Shown here one piece after another: positions 24,201-33,715 of a stretch of 64,000 nt of DNA. A model generated the notes under the pieces. The model saw only the letters and a program-made list of their open reading frames with translations. It was not told where the DNA came from and searched no databases. The position numbers and the translations under genes were made by a program. Each line of letters opens with the position of its first letter. The first letter of the stretch is position 1. Source of the stretch: Capitulum mitella (taxonomy: Eukaryota; Arthropoda; Thecostraca; Pollicipedomorpha; Pollicipedidae); contig CP099847.1 in the NCBI GenBank assembly GCA_030062745.1, positions 28,878,923-28,942,922 of the forward strand. Direction: 5' to 3'.

Positions 24201-26739
24201 TACGAATTGCACCAAGGGGTGCTGCAGGCCATGTGAGATCAAATATCAGGTTATTTTGCGTTCCAGTAAGCTTAAGTATATTGGAGTGATGTGGTTAAAA
24301 CGAGCCTATACATCATGTGGAGACAGGCAGTCCCGACAAACGGACATTTTCAAGGCAAAAATACACGGTGTAAAACATCTGAATTCTTCGAAAAAAAGGG
24401 ATCACTGAAGTATAGGTCAGTCCTGGTTTCCGGGGTACGGCTCCATAAAAGGTAAATATGGTTTTCTCTAGAACCCATTTTTTTCGGTGCCTCTAACCTA
24501 CTGTCTACCCCGCCCTGTTCCCCCTCATATTTCGATAGCATTGTTTTGGGCGTTTTTCTTTCCGATGCTATCGCAGCATAAAAAATGTTATCAACAGATG
24601 TCGTTTGCACACACTAACGCTGATTATTCAGGCGTACAAAAAAAAAAGATAGACGAAGCAGGACTACACACATGGAGAAATTTTATGTCTCCACAGAAAA
24701 CCCTGTAGGTATTTATTGTATTAACATCTATGTTTATTTTACATATTTATTTTATTAGCATGCATAACCCTGTGTTTAGAAACACTAACACTGGTGGTGC
24801 CAGATTCCCTGAAAAATGGATGGGCACAGCATTTTTGCTTGACTTTGCGTTTGAACAAATGTTACGCCTCCACGGAAAACCCTGTACTAGATTTCATGAC
24901 TTCGAGCATTCCAACTGCCCCCCCCCCCTCCCCAGTTGCCCGTTTTTGCAAGGACTGGGGGGCCGGCGACTCCACTGGGGGGGCTGAGCCTCCCAATTAA
25001 CATGTTAGACGAGGCCCTGCCATAGACGCATTCCCATAACAAGGTCATTCAAGGGAAAAGGTTACGCTTATCACCTGAAGGTCGCCTGCTTTCAGCTTCA
25101 CGATGCCACAGCGCTCTGAAACATCCTTAATGCCGTGTATCAGTAGTCATATTTTGCAGTTTGGATGGAAATTTGTTGCATCTGAAGTTGTCTGAAATTG
25201 AAATTGTGGTCTACACCAGGGCCAATCTACTGTAGTACGCGGAATGGCACGTGGGTTCTGTGGTCCAGCCGTGGTCCGATGTTTGTTAGCGGGCATCGCG
25301 TCACTTTTGCATGTGTCTAATATCGAATGACTTTTATGCCATCCACCACCACAGTGCGTTTACTTTGCCACAAAGGGGCGCGTTTATTGTTCGAGAAGCA
25401 GTATTGATTTATGCTAATGCTATAATGTCTATGTTAATGTCTATGTTAATGGCCATAATCTGAATTTCATAACCACCATTGGTCCTCAGATTTCCGCGGC
25501 TGATCGTATTGTGGGATGACATGTCCTTTTGGCTGATATAATGGAAAATGTCTGCTGAAATTTAAATAGGAGACGAAGACATACAAAACTTTTAAAATAC
25601 TTAGGATGTCACAGGTAAGTGGGAAAACATAAAATCCTGAAAATTGACTGTTGATTTTGACCAGGCCAACAAAATCCAACAGATTTGCCGCAGTATCTTC
25701 ATGCCATTCTCCCCCCCCCCTAATGAGCTAAAATAAGTCTGAATCTGATCTGAGGGTTTGAGGCAGGCGTGTTTGAAGCTCCAACGTGCCGTGGGCCGGC
25801 AGTGTGTCGACTTTGTTTTCCTGGAAAGCCCAATGTTTTTCAACGTCAACTTCTCAGCGTCTCCATCGAGTTCGTCGTGAGTTGTTTGTGTTCGGTCAGA
25901 ATTCAGCTTTGAACTTCTCGCTTTCCGCGTTATCAGATAACACCAGCATCAGCAATTGGATGACGTGATAATTTTTGTACTTACTTTCTGTCCGAAAAGT
26001 CTTCTTAGTACAGGATCGGCTCTGAAACTTCCTTTAATGTAGGAGAAGCGAAAACTGCAATTGAAATCTCGGACGGATTTCAATTCCGGTTTTTGTGACC
26101 CACGTGCATTAAAAGGCACGTCACGTGTGTCGTGTCCACCACTTGCGGTACTTCCGACTGTCCGTCTAACGTGATCGGCTCTGGTCTGGGTTGTATGGTT
26201 TCTGCGTGGCATTTTAAGAAAGCAGCCTAACAGACGATTACAAAGTCTGTGCTAATGCTGAGCGTCTTGGGGCTGCAGTATTTGCAGGCAGACACTTCAT
26301 CGTGTCGGAATGGTGACGTTCCGAGATTATGTGAAATCTACGTGAGAAGGAAGTAGTATTTATGCACGTATCATAAGAGAATAGTTTTATTCAGTGACAC
26401 GGCGCTGAGCCACACTATGTTGACGCAGTATCTCAGTTATTCGACATTTCAACATGGGAGCCTTGCGTCGACGGCGCGGCTTCCAACGATTCAGTTTTAC
26501 GCAGATACGCAGCTGTGCAGTCGCCTGTTCAGCGTCATCTAGCGACAGCGCTAACCCCTCCCCGGGGTCCGTTACAGGGCTGCTGCGAGCTGGTGCCGCT
26601 GAGAGAGAAGAGCCACCACGAGGCCATCTGCGACTTCCGGCCGGTCCACTGCGAGTACGCCCGGAACGGCTGCAGCGCCGTGCTCTGCCTGCGGGCCATG
26701 TCGGCGCACGTGCGGCAGTGCACCTTCCGGCCCGCCTGA
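11947..26739 (+). CDS. SIAH/SINA-family RING E3 ubiquitin ligase, short form (2 exons)
   Basis: Exons 11947-12219 and 26578-26739 join in phase 0 across a 14.4 kb GT-AG intron to give 144 residues. Residues 28-63 form a C3HC4 RING (Cys28, Cys31, Cys42, His46, Cys49, Cys52, Cys60, Cys63) as in SIAH, where it recruits the E2 for ubiquitin transfer. Residues 86-139 form the two SIAH-type zinc fingers (Cys86/Cys93/His105/Cys109 and Cys116/Cys123/His135/Cys139). SIAH1 is about 280 residues with a TRAF-like substrate-binding domain; here a TGA follows residue 144, so that domain is absent. All zinc ligands are intact and codons are GC-rich, so it looks functional. Substrate selection must differ from canonical SIAH, or it acts as a partner or regulator. 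The ATG has G at -3 (GCGCCATGT). Confidence 0.85.
12811..13068. repeat. Three tandem copies of an 86-bp unit
   Basis: Units start at 12811, 12897 and 12983 and are identical except for the last base of the third. Each contains CGATCG, TCCGGATC and a CACAGGTCAGCGTGATC segment. The near-perfect identity indicates recent duplication. It lies in the SIAH-like intron just downstream of exon 1. Confidence 0.95.
13069..15000. other. Intronic non-coding DNA
   Basis: GC-richer to about 13800, then AT-richer. A TATATATAA sequence occurs at 13794 but no gene follows it. No coding or RNA feature was recognised. Confidence 0.4.
15030..15160. promoter_or_regulatory. CpG-rich patch with CCAAT box inside the intron
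   Basis: A short GC/CpG-rich island in AT-rich surroundings contains GGCCAATCACGG (a CCAAT box in NF-Y-like context) and the palindrome GGTACGTGCGTACC. It could be an internal promoter or enhancer of the SIAH-like gene, but no exon follows that I can identify. Confidence 0.3.
15161..17404. other. Intronic non-coding DNA
   Basis: AT-rich with short unrelated open frames. A GGCCAGGCCAGGCCAG stretch lies near 16840. Nothing else was recognised up to the gypsy target site. Confidence 0.4.
17410..17655 (+). repeat. 5' LTR of the gypsy element
   Basis: 246 bp, TGTGTTATGA...CAACTACA. It contains a perfect 24-bp tandem duplication (17437-17460 and 17461-17484). No TATA box or AATAAA is obvious, so transcription may be initiator-driven. 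The boundary is fixed by the 3' copy, the PPT and the target duplication. Confidence 0.95.
17691..18461 (+). CDS. gag: gypsy gag
   Basis: 256 codons. The middle region resembles a retrotransposon capsid (a WFDRF segment, then a WQ.GE..EEYLQALRELA segment), which assembles the virus-like particle. Near the C-terminus residues 217-230 form a nucleocapsid zinc knuckle of the CX2CX4HX4C type (CWTCGEVGHLAARC) for RNA binding. The ATG lies only 35 nt after the 5' LTR, a very short leader. The TGA at 18459-18461 overlaps the pol frame, and a candidate -1 slippery site lies 61 nt before the stop. Confidence 0.9.
   Translation: MASTEPSAVVEAAGGEVQERRPARIVGVESRTFDSRIVPEFSGGRSVAEWFDRFKTLCVRRGVDFITVLPERLAGAAYAVWATLPPEDQESATRVRAALLDAFTPPWQDAYAEFQARKWQPGETMEEYLQALRELAALFIVGPVPDTLLDAKFVEGLPEDARRRLRVGTRAERKTPRELALLARDMDITSSGVYGSVPSAAAATRQGPAERRPPRRCWTCGEVGHLAARCPRRQGGYPEAASARPPSHGAPNAHCQ
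18392..18427 (+). promoter_or_regulatory. Candidate -1 ribosomal frameshift signal for gag-pol
   Basis: The heptamer G GGG GGC (18392-18398) is in the gag frame in X_XXY_YYZ phase. It is followed by an 8-nt spacer and a GC stem in which GGCGG (18407-18411) pairs with CCGCC (18423-18427) around an 11-nt loop. A -1 slip here enters the pol frame just before the protease. Seen in sequence; activity is inferred. Confidence 0.7.
18398..21628 (+). CDS. pol: gypsy pol (protease-RT-RNase H-integrase)
   Basis: The pol frame is open from 18092 and is probably entered by -1 slippage at 18392-18398. The first start-like codon is only GTG at 18458, so no independent start is needed (residues below counted from it). 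Protease: LVDTG at 14-18. A poly-Ala linker near 145-165 is encoded by GCAGCA-type repeats. RT: LDFRELN, VVDLKSAY, GFGLNVAP and YVDD at 364-367. RNase H: WTDAS, AELD and RVDS. Integrase: HHCC zinc domain (HHQVGH...CDVC), then D, D, E with exactly 35 residues between the last two. The acidic C-terminal tail has no obvious chromodomain. All catalytic residues are intact. The product processes Gag-Pol, copies the RNA and inserts the DNA. Confidence 0.92.
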   Translation, partial: LSRGGVSATAVSRSSKRALPVIDVWIHGRRCRALVDTGCTDTLVFQECCRAGRGKAVTLTTVSGGQLRCDRETDIELECQGRRVTLAALVVKDRPLGVDLVLGMDGIVALGGVRLCSPTDVSFSAATERQPEPAGAEGTGDRPAAGGGQRRVAVQPTGGGGGRPAAAASAAAASAAAAARGGGPRLEPALCVDEKDFSCEFDGSKWTVRWKWASGGPPGRLANAVGQYNVPARAREAFDREIQGWIEKGWLVPYDVGTMGEARALIPLMAVEQPQKHKVRPVLDFRELNGYVPVHAVEADVCAEQLRNWRRHGNRIAVVDLKSAYLQLHMDRSLWPYQTVEVDGRLHCLTRLGFGLNVAPLIMKAVVGTVLDQDERMRRGVLAYVDDLLVNEAIVSAEEVIGHVAKFGLECKPPERVATGSVRALGLRVVRTQNGVLTWARDGEVPSPPPVLTRRTVFKWTGSLVGHLPVAGWLRPAVAWLKRRANEVTHGWDDVIDDPGVVSIVGELWERARAEDPARGQWEVRGRSLVVWTDASSIATGVVLTTGDESIVEDACWLRSEHDSVNHINIAELDAVIRGMNLAIAWGANELSLRVDSAAVHKWLQDLITGRARLRTKAQSEMLIRRRLSLIAQLTDEYGLSVAVELVRSEMNLADRLTRVPQKWLTRGDRVVAAAAPTSPGQVELRARVAAVHHQVGHPGVRKTLWYARRELPENVRREDARAVVQGCDVCRSIDPAPVRWRHGHLGVETPWARLAADVVHVGASLYLSVIDCGPTRFALWRQLRRNTSEEVVRELEQIFWERGAPAELILDNGSEFRSRAVQALASKWQVAIHYRAAYEAGGNGIVERNHRTVKVIIARTGCGVQEAVHRYNATPRGASDSAPCVGLYRYVLRDLPVDSTRAVPTVVPTRDGWRVGDTVWVRVRGTTRCDKRSLPGVITRLVSDCVVDVDGVPYHVRNVRRRDDGVPSAPSPSELRPDWCDVGETDGPRFEELAENGSGDGDESESATNQIENVGEPGEGETSGSEDKSVSSDDHGNDHSWRPGSDDINSSDSDEVEWMSPFVSRNRYNMLRDDM
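21673..21681 (+). promoter_or_regulatory. Polypurine tract (plus-strand primer)
   Basis: AGGGGGGAG sits directly against the 3' LTR, the expected position of the RNase H-resistant primer for plus-strand DNA synthesis. Confidence 0.85.
21682..21927 (+). repeat. 3' LTR of the gypsy element
   Basis: 245 of 246 bases match the 5' LTR, and the 24-bp internal duplication is kept. It starts directly after the polypurine tract and is followed by the GTTTT target copy. Confidence 0.95.
21933..23200. other. Intronic AT-rich DNA with ATATCG motif array
   Basis: From about 22800 to 23100 the sequence repeatedly uses AAATATCG-like words and two hairpins of the form ATAAATATTGC-ATA-GCAATATTTAT (first at 22850-22874). 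No coding feature. Confidence 0.45.
23510..23605 (-). other. tRNA-like sequence, possible SINE head (degenerate tRNA-Lys-like)
   Basis: Read on the minus strand, an A-box-like TGGTGTGGCTGCAG is followed by a 5-bp anticodon stem CTGGC/GTCAG closing a 7-nt loop ATTTTGC (anticodon TTT, Lys), then a B-box GGGTTTGAATCC. The acceptor stem does not pair well, so it is not a working tRNA gene. A tRNA-derived SINE or pseudo-tRNA is the likely reading. Confidence 0.35.
23606..26453. other. Intronic non-coding DNA with dispersed repeats
   Basis: From 23820 to 24180 the CGATAT motif recurs in the orientation opposite to the array at 22800-23100. A 24-bp motif containing TCCACRGAAAACCCTGTA occurs twice (24685 and 24864). 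GGGGGG-flanked sequence at 24920-25020 resembles transposon termini. No gene seen. Confidence 0.4.
26578..26739 (+). CDS. SIAH-like exon 2 (zinc fingers, stop)
   Basis: It starts after GTTACAG and reads GGC TGC TGC in phase 0, matching exon 1. 53 codons plus TGA. Conserved HHEAICDFRPVHCEY and HVRQC segments identify the SIAH-type finger pair. No AATAAA was seen in the first few hundred bases downstream. Confidence 0.85.
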   Translation, partial: GCCELVPLREKSHHEAICDFRPVHCEYARNGCSAVLCLRAMSAHVRQCTFRPA

Positions 26740-29700
26740 ACGCGCCGTGACGTCACGATCGTTACGTCACGATTGAGGGGCGCCGCGCGCTCCAGGTCAT
26801 CAGGACCGTATGGACTGGGGTCACGCTGAAGCCCCTGGCGCCCTGGGGCCGGACAGCCACGCCCGAGGCCACTTAGGGCGTCCACGGTCGCGATATGCTT
26901 TCGGGGACGCCGGGTGCGTGCGTCTGGAGGAGACGTGCTCAAGACCTTGAGGCGAGCTTCGCGGAGGCGCGTGCAGCGCCGTTGCGTGGGGGCTGGACGT
27001 CCGAGTAGGTGCCGGTCGGCAGCGGTCGGGGGCTCTGGCCTCGAGGATGGGTACCGTTGTTATCGTAAGCTCTTTGTTGAGCGCTGGTTGTGTCATGCCT
27101 AGCGAGCTCTGAAGGCATGCCCCTTGGTTGCGTTGATAGGCGTTCATCTTTAGTGTAGTGCTCTGTTTACAAAACGATAAAAATACGGGAAAAATGAACA
27201 TGGGATGCGACATTTGTACGAACGCCAGTTGGGATGTGTGCATGTTGGTAGTCATACTGTTAAAACCGTTCAAACCGGACCGTTAACGCGGGATGCGTCA
27301 TGTGCAAATGGTGCTGCTTCTCTGTTCCATGTGTTGTCGAATTCCTTCGCGAAGAATAGTGTGGCTTTCAGGAAGTAGGTACCGTTAATCTTCAACTGTT
27401 GCTGGGTCTACGGTGACATTTATTAAAAATGCACGACCTTGTCATATACGACTTCATATCTGCTAGCACTGAGCTCAAATTTTCAACACCACAATACCCC
27501 AGTGGATCATGTTATGTGGCAATCTTGTGAATGAAAAATGCAAATGCTTCTGGGAAGAGTTTGAGCTTCTCGTGTTTGAGACAGGATGAGTTTCAGGTGA
27601 AAGATTCGGTTCATATATGTTGAAAGAAATTCTAGAAATAACTTAGATGAGTTTCGTTCTTTTACCCTTGATGCCGAACACAAGGCGGGAAAATGGGATG
27701 ATGCCTAGCTGAATGTTCAGGCGCAACTCGACCTTTATGGATCACTGTTCACGATTCTGCTGCTAAACTATCAAAAAGAGGTCCATTTACACAAAATACA
27801 AACTGCATTTGGTTGTCAGTTTTGGATGGTTTACAAGAGACGATGAAGGCAAGGTTGTAAGTGCATTCCTCTCAAATGCAACCAAGGCAGGTCAGCGCTT
27901 GTGCAATGGCTTATTCTTCCAAAACCGCAGCAAAAATATGGCGAGGTTTCCAGAGGCGAGCAAAACGTTAACCACCGCGCACCTCTCTTGACTCCGTCTG
28001 ACGGTCTCATTAAAACATCGTGAATAAAATTATATATCGAGTGTGACAGATTTCTAACCACACGTCCATTAAGCTTTAATTTTGGGTCCCTCGAATAATC
28101 ACTAAGGGAAGATCCCAGACTTGCGTCATTTTAATTTTTGGTGTGGTTCTTTACATAACTTTTCCAGATGCACCCTTTACAGGCAAGCGATTTTCAGTAG
28201 CAGTTCACGAATTCGCCGCAGCTGTTGGGATTGTAGCATCCCCGTTATTTTCATGGGAGCGCTGCTTCCACGAATACCACCACAGCCACTTACCACACCC
28301 CTCCAAACCATTTGTCACCATTCTGGCCACATCGCCGTTGCCTCCCACCATCCTGCCCTCCATTCTCATCCCTGAGACGGCCTGCGATGGATCCGGGCGA
28401 CGACGGGTCCGTGGGAAAGTGCCAGGCCGCGCCGGCCGACACACCGCCGGAGAGTAGACGACTTTCTCCATCGCTGCCGGAATCGACACGCGCGCGACAC
28501 CGGCTCTGGCCATCATCCAGCGGGTCCTGCCGGCCGGCGGCACGGGAGTTCCCACGCTAAGAATGCTGACGTTAGCCCCCCCCCCCCCCGCCGGGAGCGG
28601 GTCCCCGCGTTCTTCAACCCCCTCCCCGGCCTGCCCTGCGGGCCTATGGAGTCCAGCTGCCCCGCCCTCCGGTGTCCGCTCGTGCCGACATTTGCGATCG
28701 ATGATCGGAGATGTTGACAAGCCGCAGCGGCGTGCCAGCGGGCAGTGCGGGCCGACGTCCTGGCCAGTTGGCAGGGCAGAGACATCTATTGACGTAGTTC
28801 TCGTCAAGCGGACATGACAGGAAAAAATACCCAATGCCGGCTAACGGTCACTTTGAAGAGAACATTGAACTGCCCGAGTCCAGTCGAATGTAGTACTTAT
28901 TAAAGTCGATAATTCGCACGGACTTCATTCATTTTCGTACACAGTGCGTTATTAAAAAATATATATTGCTCCAGAGTTACAAGAAAAATAGAGCAGGATT
29001 ACAGGCTGTTACGAGGCTGCGGTCATCGTAACGATCCTCCAGAACTGATTACATCCACGAGTTCTAGCTACAATGTTCTGGTTCTATATTTCGCAAACCA
29101 TTACCCTCTATACGAGGTTCAGCGGCGGAGCAAGCTCCGACCACTCGGACCAACGCTGCCGACGGAAACTATTTCTGCCTCGTTCCATCTGCGGGCCGAA
29201 AAGTCGACAACCACAATCAATATCCGTCGGGCGCTGAGGCCGGTTTTTGCGCCCGAAACAGGCCCGGAGGCAATCTTACGGGCTGCCGTATTGCCGCCGG
29301 CCGTCATCAGACCCGCCGTCGGCCGAGCCGCCGGATCTGGCCGTGGCCGCGGGCGGCGCCTGCGGGCAGGTCGCCGGTCGTTTGTCTGGTGTCAGGGCGG
29401 CCGTCGGCCGGCGGGGCGAAGAGGAACGAACGCCGCCGCCCGCCGCTCCGGCGCAGCTGTTGTCGAGGTCAACAGATCGAGCGGGGCGTGACCCTGAGAC
29501 CGCCCCGTGGTGGCGTCATGGCCGCTGGAGTGACGCCACGCCACGGACCGAGAGGCAGTGACTGAAGAGTTTGAATGAAGGGACAGGAGAACAGTCGTCG
29601 AAGAAGTCGGAAATTGACAAATTTCGGCATTGTTTACACACGCTCATTGTCTTATGGGGCTACCTCAGAAAAATCTTGGACCATCTGTGTCACATGCGTG

Positions 29701-29799
29701 CCACGATGTGCATGTGACATGCACATGCACATGTACACTTCTGTTTCTTCGAGTGATTTCATCGTATCATTTTGTGGGGCACGTCGCCAGGACTCGAAG
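26740..29799. other. Region downstream of the SIAH-like gene
   Basis: GC-rich patches at 26740-27060, 28380-28780 and 29100-29540 alternate with AT-rich DNA. A 15-C run lies near 28580. Open frames on both strands in the GC patches look compositional. No gene was recognised. Confidence 0.4.
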
Positions 29800-30080
29800 A
29801 AGGGAGAGGCGGATCCTCAGAGGGGGGGGGGACTCATCATCCCAATGGGGCCTCTCTCAAAAAGTGGTGAGGTGGCCTCCCATACCCTACAAAAGGATCT
29901 TATCATTTGCAGGGACCTCCCATTGCACAAGAGGCCTCCTTTGGCTTTAAAGGGGGCTCCTCTAGCATCAAGAGAGCTCCCTACAGGATCAGGGGGCCTT
30001 CTGTAGCTTCTGTAGCTCCCATGGGCCTGTTATAGCAACATGGCGGGCCCGCTGTGGTCTCATGGGCCATATTTGGGAAT
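29800..30080 (+). repeat. Diverged partial copy of the GGCCCC-rich interspersed repeat
   Basis: It starts with GGCGGATCCT and a G run like the copy at 33722, then shows GGGGCCTC / GGCCTCC words about every 25 bases. No coding potential. Confidence 0.45.
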
Positions 30081-30739
30081 CCTGTAAACTCTCAAAGGAA
30101 TCAAAGGGAGTCTTACCTTTTCCACGAGGTGGATGCAACCTCCGCTCCCCTTGCCTTTTCCCCTCCACCCCCCAGGCTACATCCTTGTATTTTATATGGG
30201 AACGCGTTCACATTTCCGCCCCGTCGCCCTTTGTTTTTCACTTCTCTGCCGGTGCTGGAGCTGACTGGAGAGCGACGCGGGAAAAAGCGAACGTATTTCA
30301 TCGGAAAACGGACCGATATTTTCCCGTGACACTCCTGTCGCAATGCTGCATCCATTCTAGATTGGTGGAGATGGATCAGCAGTGGCGTCAGTTTAACAAA
30401 AACTGCCGACTGAAATCGTTTAACCACCGCGCGCTCTTGGTTCGCAGGAGGCCTGGTACTTCCCGCAGAGAGTCACGGAACACGACCGCGCGCGGCGCCG
30501 CTGCAGCGGCCTCTGCGGACCGTGAGGTGCAGTGCCTCGCTCCTGGCGCGAGCTGGAGTGTGCTCCACCGGCCAGCGGCCGGATATTGGATGACGGAGGA
30601 CGCTTTTGACGTTCGGCGTACATCGATCGGAGGGGAAGGCGACGCGCCTCTGCCCGCTCACCTGACCTAAAGTTTTTCATTCATTCATTTTTTTATATCA
30701 GAGGAACTTTCCAAGGTGATCCGAGAATGGGAGACTGCA

Positions 30740-31953
30740 TTAGTCCCATGCCCGTTTCCACAGCCCTAGACCACATTCCCGTGTGTGGGTGGGCCTATTT
30801 CGGCATCCCCCTCCGACTCTGAGGACTTGGGAACTACCCGTCCCAGTTTCATGGCAGCAGACGACAATCGATTCCGCACGACGTAAACTGCGTTTTTACA
30901 GGCAAGTTTTGAGAATCTTGAAAGAGGTGGATAGCGTGGGAGAGTCAGAAAGGCGGAAAGTTTTTACTTGTTGTGCCTCCGCTATTTACCGACCAATTTT
31001 GATGCAAATGGCATGGATCGAGATCCAACGATGGGGATTTTCCCACTGGTTCCTATGTTTGAAGTTTTGAGAACAGGCATAGACACTCACAGCGTTTGGA
31101 AAGTTGGAGGATCTTTATTTTTGTTTTGTTTCAATCAAATCAACGTAAAAACTTAACAGATGCTTTTAGCTTTTACCAGTCATGTGATATTTAAGAAGTA
31201 TCAGTCGTATTACATTGTTTGTATAACGTTGGCACATGCGACGCCAGGGACATGAAGAAGGGGGAACTGTCATGGTGACATGTTCGTTAGGTCGGCTTAT
31301 GACTTTTGGCCTCAAATGACCTTAAATAACCTCAGAGATGACATGAGAGCTCATTTCATAGCCTGTGAAAATGTTTTCAGTCATTTGAGTTGACTATATT
31401 TCAAAAAGTCCTGTTTATGGCCGTCGTCACATAGGCCACACGCATGGACATTTTAAGTGATAGCTCCGTAACGCGAACTGATATAAATGTGAAACTTGAA
31501 ACACAAGTAGACAACACTGTGCTAAGTCACATTAGTTATAGTTATGTTACAGTGTTTTATTCTGAACATTAGCCTCAAAACGATTTACATAAAACTGAAT
31601 TCTGACTTTGATGTTGACCTCATTTTGTGAAACAATCTCGGATAAACAAAAAAGGATATATCTGTATGTTTTTCCTGTTGATTAAGTACACAGTTTAATT
31701 CCTATCTGAAAAAAGTATTTTTGGCCACCATTTTTCTGTCACATTGAACAGTACCAAAAAATGGCCTGAGATGCCTTCCAAAAACTTAGCATGGCTCCGC
31801 CCGTGGGAAAAAAGTGACAATTTGGCATAATACGCAGGACGAATAGGTGGAACACGTCGCCACGTTTCGTGAAGCTGCTTCAGAAACCCTGGCAATGGCG
31901 AGAAAAAAACAGGGGATTCTGAAGCTCTCACCCGCACCACGGGTGAGAGTTAA
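30740..31953 (+). mobile_element. piggyBac-like non-autonomous element, older copy
   Basis: About 1206 bp between TTAG (30740-30743) and TTAA (31950-31953). It aligns over its length with the reverse complement of the 1208-bp element at 60754-61961. Shared blocks include GACAATCGAT near 30870, the TTTTGATG..AATGGCATG..ATCGAGA block near 31000, the GCCAGGGACATGAARAAGGGGGAACTGTCATGG block near 31240 and TTTCGTGAAGCTGC near 31865. Termini are eroded relative to the younger copy. No transposase frame. Confidence 0.7.
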
Positions 31954-33715
31954 GCATACGGGAACAGAGTTAAGCAGGTCTTGACGCGAAGTCTCCGATC
32001 CCGAAGCTTGGCCATGCAATTCCAGGTGGCGGTTAATTCTGCGGCAAAAGTTGAACGTGCCGCCAACGGCACGTCCCAGCCGAGTGGCGGTCGGTGTGAC
32101 TGCTGGCCAATTGCCAGCTGACCCGCGGGCCAAGCACCCAGCGCCGATGAGACCGGCGCGTCTTGCCTGAACGAGGAGACCAGCGTTCTATCGACAGAGC
32201 TGCCTGTCGCGGTGACGGAATGCCTCCAGCCCGCTGGCGGGCGTCGTCTGACCAGCCGTCTGACCAGTGTGCCACCTCAGGGCCTCGCGGTCCGCCGTAA
32301 CTCACGAGCCGTGCTGAGGTGAGGTGACGACCCTCCGGACTGTCACACAGGCCTGCAGACAGGTGATGACAGACTGGGCTTTGTTGTTCGCCCGCTCTGG
32401 TGGCACGGGGAACACAGAGGCTAAATTCGTTGTCTACGGCGGTGTTGTCTGTCGTGTTTATGTTTCTTCTTTGTGCGGTGATATGAACAGTGTCGGGAAA
32501 ATGGCCGGCAGCACGTTTTCAGTCTTAATGGTGGTTCAGATCAGGGTGAGGACGACTTCTTTGCCGTGGGAACGATAGCCAAGAAATAAAGACTGGAAAA
32601 AAAATTTATTGCAGATGAGACGTAACGAGATAATTCACACCCTGCTTCTTTTCTGTTACCACTCCGCCAATGAAACGGTTGAAGTATTTGCTCGTCAGCG
32701 TTGCCAAGGCAGGCTGTGCTGCAGCCTCCACCAGCACGCATCCGACGATATTTGCTGTTCTTGTAAGCGGCTTGCCCATACCAGATATTGACCGAGGCTG
32801 GGGCAGGCGACTGCGCCTGTTTTTCCGGTTCCTCCGAGTGTTTTCTTAGAGCTGTTGATATAATGCGTTATGCCTTTTGCGGACGGAAACGTCAGCGTCT
32901 GGTATTAGTTGACTAACAGACAACCCAGATTATTTTTTGGGTAAGTGGCGAAGTAGAGGCTGACGCACAAACGTTAGAGGGATGCTTGAACCGATGGTAA
33001 TTATGTGTTGGTCCACAAAATATTACGTGTAATAACAGTGGGGATGCTTGCGTCGAATGTTCCCTGCTCAAATACATCTCAGACAATTTTACAGTTTCAC
33101 ATTGCATCATATTCGTATGTATGCTGTGCTTGAAAATCAGGAACGAAATGGTAATGAAAATTAGATACCCTTAGGTGTTGAAAGGTAATATACCAGTGGT
33201 ACCTCTGCATTTGATGTTGCTTTATGTATTCGCAATACAGGCTTTGGGCTTTGTTCCCCCAGTTTTGTCGGTAATCCGATATACAATATTCCTTATGCCA
33301 TCACAAAGCATGAAATTTCGCAACGTTGCACAAAAGAAAGTAAGTGATGCAAACTGAATGGAAGAAGGTACTCGTTCTCGCAACGGATTGCGCACTTCTT
33401 CTTATTTCAAGTGCAGATTGATCGCGTACATGATGTCGACGGAGAGAGAACATTGTTAAGCTGAACAAAAGGAACGTTGTTAAGCAGATCGCGGATGCTG
33501 ACACATGCACTTACTGCCGACGCCAAATTACTGGTATTCCCATGATGGAGCAACTTATCAAGACAGTCAGCGAAATACCTTGAAAAGTATGCAACATATT
33601 GCTGTTGTTGGATAGATGCATAACCATTACCGACGAAGCTTCCTAATCTCGGCTACTGTCTATTTGCCGTATACCGACATGAAGTCTGGAAAAGCGTGAC
33701 ATGACTTGCGGCTTA
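31954..33715. other. Non-coding, nothing recognised
   Basis: GC-richer at 31980-32330, otherwise AT-rich. No gene, RNA or clear repeat found. Confidence 0.4.

Larger units (their letters stand above)
12220..26577 (+). other. SIAH-like intron 1 (14.4 kb)
   Basis: GT at 12220 and AG at 26577. It holds three 86-bp repeats, a CpG-rich block, a complete Ty3/gypsy element in the sense orientation, a possible tRNA-derived repeat and a large amount of AT-rich non-coding DNA. No further coding exon with SIAH similarity was seen inside it. Confidence 0.75.
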
